Notes under the pieces: generated by a model
Database searches by the model: none
Told to the model about the DNA's origin: nothing
What the model saw: the letters and a program-made list of their open reading frames with translations, nothing else
Made by a program: the position numbers and the translations under genes
Origin: Oscillospiraceae bacterium
GTDB taxonomy: Bacteria > Bacillota > Clostridia > Oscillospirales > Acutalibacteraceae
Direction: 5' to 3'
Assembly: GCA_031273775.1 (NCBI GenBank)
Contig: JAISRF010000096.1
Location: 1 to 7,467 of the forward strand
Length of the DNA: 7,467 nucleotides
Shown here: piece after piece, positions 4,975-7,467 of the stretch
Layout of the letters: each line of letters begins with the position of its first letter
Position numbering within the stretch: the first letter of the stretch is position 1

Positions 4975-7164
4975 GTGGATAAATTCATCGGAAAACGACT
5001 GGACGGACGCTACGAAATTCAGGAGATTATCGGCGTGGGCGGCATGGCGGTGGTTTATAAAGCCTACGACAATATCGACGACCGGATTGTCGCCTTAAAA
5101 ATCCTGAAAGACGAATATTTGGCGAACGAGGAATTCCGCCGCCGGTTCCAAAACGAAAGCAAAGCCATCGCGGTGCTTTCCCACCCGAACATCGTCAAGG
5201 TATTTGATGTCTCTTTCGGTGACATGATTCAGTATATTGTAATGGAACACCTGAACGGCGTGACCTTAAAGCAGTACATCTCCCAGCAGGGAGCCCTGCG
5301 CTGGAAAGACGCGGCGCACTTCACGGCGCAGATTCTCCGCGCGCTCCAACACGCGCATGAAAAAGGTATCGTCCACCGGGACGTAAAGCCCCAGAACATT
5401 ATTCTGCTACCAAACGGAACCATTAAAGTCACCGATTTCGGCATAGCGCGGTTCGCCCGGAGCGAGCATAAAACCATGACCGACCGCGCTATCGGTTCGG
5501 TGCATTATATCAGCCCGGAACAAGCTCGCGGCGATTTTACCGACGCCAAAACCGACATTTATTCCGTGGGCGTCATTCTTTATGAAATGCTTACGGGACG
5601 TCTGCCGTTTGAGGCGGAAAGCGCCGTTTCCGTCGCTATTATGCAACTGCAATCTGAACCTGTTCGCCTGCGAAGTGTTAACCCATCCATCCCCGCGGGT
5701 CTGGAGGAAATCACGCTTCACGCCATGCAAAAGGAATCCGGTCGGCGTTATTCCTCTGCCGCCCAAATGCTCCGCGATTTGGATGAGTTCCGTCAGAACC
5801 CGGAAATTTCCTTTGGATACGCGTGTTTTGTGGATGATTCGCCCACACGTTATATCACCGGCACGAAATCCGCCGCTCAAATTGACGATTTGTACGGTGC
5901 CCCCTCCCGCCGCTTGGAGCCGGAACAGGAAGAAGAAGGTTTTGACGGCGAATCAGAGGACGGGGAAGAGGAAGACGAGCCCCGGCGCAAGAGCCGCATG
6001 ATACCGATTTTGGGCGGGATTGCCGCCGCGTTTGTTTTGCTGATGGCTGGCGTTGTATTTTTGATTTGGAGTTGGGCGAATGAGAAGCCGCCGGGCGAAA
6101 TAGAAACCCCTGTGGTGGTGGGAATGTCCGTTGAGGAAGCGCAAAGGCTGAATCCCGACATCATATTCAAAATCACCGGGGAAAAGTCCAGCCCCGATGT
6201 GGCCGTGGGTGGAATCATCTCTCAGATTCCGGATCCCACCAAGGACGGATCCCGCAAATTTATAAAGCCCGGAGCCACCATTGAAATCGTCGTGAGCAAG
6301 GGTGCCGTCACCATAGAAATGCCCAATGTGTACGGCCAGATTGCCGCAACCGCCAAGAAGGATCTGGAAGCCAAAGAATTAATCGTGGTGACCGAGGAAA
6401 CCTACCACGAAACCGTACTATCGGGCAATGTGATTGAAACCCGACCGCTTGCCGGTGAAAGGGTGATTCAAGGATCGACGGTGACACTTGTGGTGAGCAA
6501 AGGGCAAGCGCCGGAGTACGTTAATGTTCCCGATGTGATAAACGAAAATATAGAGAGTGCCAGAGCAAAAATCAAAGCCAACGCATTGGTGGTAGGATCG
6601 GAAAAAGAGGAGAATAACATTGCGCCCGCGGGCACAGTGCTCCGTCAGGATCCTGCCAAAGGCAAGCAGGTTTTGCGCGGGACCGCGGTCAACCTTGTCA
6701 TTAGCACCGGCGTTCCGCCTCCAGATCCCGTCGTGGATGTTCCCTTTACCCTAAAATTCCAATCTTACGAAAAGGGCTTGTTTTATGTGTCGATTTGGGT
6801 AGATGGCCAGAGGAAGGCAATCAGCGACACCATAATTAACGTGGAAGAACTGCCAAACAGGGAATACACCATCAAATATTCCACAACTAAATCCAATTCC
6901 AAGGTGCTTATAAGGCTCAGTACCGCCGGAAACCAGACCAGGTATTACGACTGGCAGGAGTACAACGTGATTATAGAAGACGGCAAGCTGGTTAGAGCAT
7001 TATATGTACGCGATTACCCCGAAGGCGCAAACCTGCTCATTCCGTCAACCTCATCTTCATCTTCCTCCTCTCGTTCTTCATCGCCCTCATCGTCATCATC
7101 ATCATCGTCTTCGTCTTCGTCTTCGACCTCCTCCACCGGTACAACGGAAGAAATCGTGCCGTGA
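4975..7164 (+). CDS. prkC: PASTA-domain membrane Ser/Thr protein kinase (PrkC/Stk type)
   Basis: This single-pass membrane kinase senses cell-wall muropeptides or lipid II outside and phosphorylates proteins inside. It starts at GTG 4975 with GGAGG (4962-4966) 8 bases upstream. The Hanks-type kinase domain spans about residues 10-275: glycine loop GVGGMAVV (20-27), VALK Lys42, HRDVKPQN with catalytic Asp136, DFG at 154-156, activation-loop Thr167 and Thr169, then GSVHYISPEQARG. An acidic juxtamembrane stretch (315-335) and RRKSR precede one membrane helix (about 343-366). Three PASTA repeats lie outside (about 379-443, 444-510, 511-579). Residues 580-690 form an extra, probably beta-rich domain I cannot name, and 691-720 is almost pure serine, ending in GTTEEIVP. 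At 729 residues it is longer than most relatives (about 600-680), owing to this C-terminal extension. It pairs with the preceding phosphatase gene. Confidence 0.95.
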   Translation: MDKFIGKRLDGRYEIQEIIGVGGMAVVYKAYDNIDDRIVALKILKDEYLANEEFRRRFQNESKAIAVLSHPNIVKVFDVSFGDMIQYIVMEHLNGVTLKQYISQQGALRWKDAAHFTAQILRALQHAHEKGIVHRDVKPQNIILLPNGTIKVTDFGIARFARSEHKTMTDRAIGSVHYISPEQARGDFTDAKTDIYSVGVILYEMLTGRLPFEAESAVSVAIMQLQSEPVRLRSVNPSIPAGLEEITLHAMQKESGRRYSSAAQMLRDLDEFRQNPEISFGYACFVDDSPTRYITGTKSAAQIDDLYGAPSRRLEPEQEEEGFDGESEDGEEEDEPRRKSRMIPILGGIAAAFVLLMAGVVFLIWSWANEKPPGEIETPVVVGMSVEEAQRLNPDIIFKITGEKSSPDVAVGGIISQIPDPTKDGSRKFIKPGATIEIVVSKGAVTIEMPNVYGQIAATAKKDLEAKELIVVTEETYHETVLSGNVIETRPLAGERVIQGSTVTLVVSKGQAPEYVNVPDVINENIESARAKIKANALVVGSEKEENNIAPAGTVLRQDPAKGKQVLRGTAVNLVISTGVPPPDPVVDVPFTLKFQSYEKGLFYVSIWVDGQRKAISDTIINVEELPNREYTIKYSTTKSNSKVLIRLSTAGNQTRYYDWQEYNVIIEDGKLVRALYVRDYPEGANLLIPSTSSSSSSSRSSSPSSSSSSSSSSSSSTSSTGTTEEIVP
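7045..7134 (+). repeat. TCN triplet repeat coding for the kinase poly-Ser tail
   Basis: Runs of TCA, TCT, TCC and TCG triplets encode the serine tail of the kinase, including local arrays of TCA and of TCTTCG units. Slippage here would change tail length in steps of one or two residues without breaking the frame, since the unit is a codon. Confidence 0.75.
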
Positions 7165-7168
7165 AAAT

Positions 7169-7467
7169 ATGTTGATTGAAAACGCGCTGATTGTTAAGTC
7201 CCTCTCCGGATTTTATTACGCCGAGCACGGGGGCAAAATCATCGAATGCCGGGCGCGGGGCATCTTTCGCAAGGAGGGTATAAAGCCATTTGTGGGCGAC
7301 CGCGCCGCGGTTGTAACCGACGGCGGCGGCCAGGGCACGGTGACGGCGGTGTACCCCCGGAAGAATCATCTGATCCGCCCTCCCCTTGCAAATTTGGACT
7401 GCCTGTTTATTACGGCGTCTCTGGCTGAGCCCAGCCCCTCCCCGTTGCTGATTGACCGTCTGATTGC
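7169..7467 (+). CDS. rsgA: Ribosome small-subunit assembly GTPase RsgA (N-terminal part, cut by window end)
   Basis: RsgA is a circularly permuted GTPase that binds the 30S subunit late in assembly and helps release maturation factors. Only the first 99 codons are in the window. They match the N-terminal OB-fold: IVKSLSGFYYAEHGG (about 8-22), ECRARGIFRKEG, the GDRAAV strand (about 43-48), PRKNHLIRPPLANLDCLFI (about 63-81) and the LLIDRLI stretch leading to the G domain. The GTP-binding motifs and zinc knuckle would lie beyond the edge. ATG 7169 is 4 bases after the kinase stop and has no good Shine-Dalgarno sequence, so translation probably depends on ribosomes finishing the kinase gene. In B. 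subtilis the equivalent protein (CpgA) is reported to be a PrkC substrate, which fits the neighbourhood. Confidence 0.93.
   Translation, partial: MLIENALIVKSLSGFYYAEHGGKIIECRARGIFRKEGIKPFVGDRAAVVTDGGGQGTVTAVYPRKNHLIRPPLANLDCLFITASLAEPSPSPLLIDRLI

Noticed and set aside
7037..7369. Minus-strand frame over the serine tract and rsgA start
   Set aside because: Contains a Met/Thr/Lys-rich run created only by reading the serine triplets backwards; both plus-strand genes here are well supported.

Overview
The window looks like chromosomal DNA of a low-to-moderate-GC Firmicute, most likely a Clostridia member of the Oscillospiraceae/Ruminococcaceae type. This rests on gene order (rsmB, rlmN, PP2C phosphatase, PASTA kinase, rsgA), strong GGAGG-type ribosome binding sites and a consensus SigA-type promoter. 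It is inference from gene content; there is no rRNA or other taxonomic marker here.

Bases 1 to about 1150 are accessory and visibly more AT-rich than the rest. They hold a decayed IS21-family element: the helix-turn-helix N-terminus of IstA is joined by an internal deletion to the C-terminal half of the IstB ATPase. The catalytic DDE domain and the IstB Walker A motif are both gone. To its right, on the minus strand, lie two small unrecognised genes (1544 to 1146, then 1123 to about 788) arranged like an operon. The second has a very good ribosome binding site and a Cys cluster, and its 3' end runs into the IS remnant.

Bases 1398 to 1629 hold a near-perfect SigA promoter pointing rightwards and a roughly 200-base leader with a hairpin and a tandem 13-base repeat, ending in the rsmB ribosome binding site. 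The promoter and most of the leader are antisense to the first small minus-strand gene, so the two readings compete.

Bases 1630 to 7467 are a continuous rightward housekeeping operon. It contains rsmB (16S rRNA m5C967 methyltransferase), rlmN (23S rRNA/tRNA m2A methyltransferase), a PP2C Ser/Thr phosphatase (Stp/PrpC), a membrane PASTA-domain Ser/Thr kinase (PrkC/Stk), and the first 99 codons of rsgA (small-subunit assembly GTPase). Two genes modify rRNA, two form a reversible Ser/Thr phosphorylation switch sensing the cell wall, and the last matures the 30S subunit. The grouping ties ribosome production to envelope-responsive signalling. Points that depart from the ordinary are an extra extracellular domain plus poly-Ser tail on the kinase, a repeat-rich element between rlmN and the phosphatase gene that supplies the rlmN stop codon, and the promoter/palindrome/antisense arrangement ahead of rsmB. 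I found no CRISPR array, tRNA, rRNA or clear intrinsic terminator, and nothing that clearly amounts to a new defence or mobile system.
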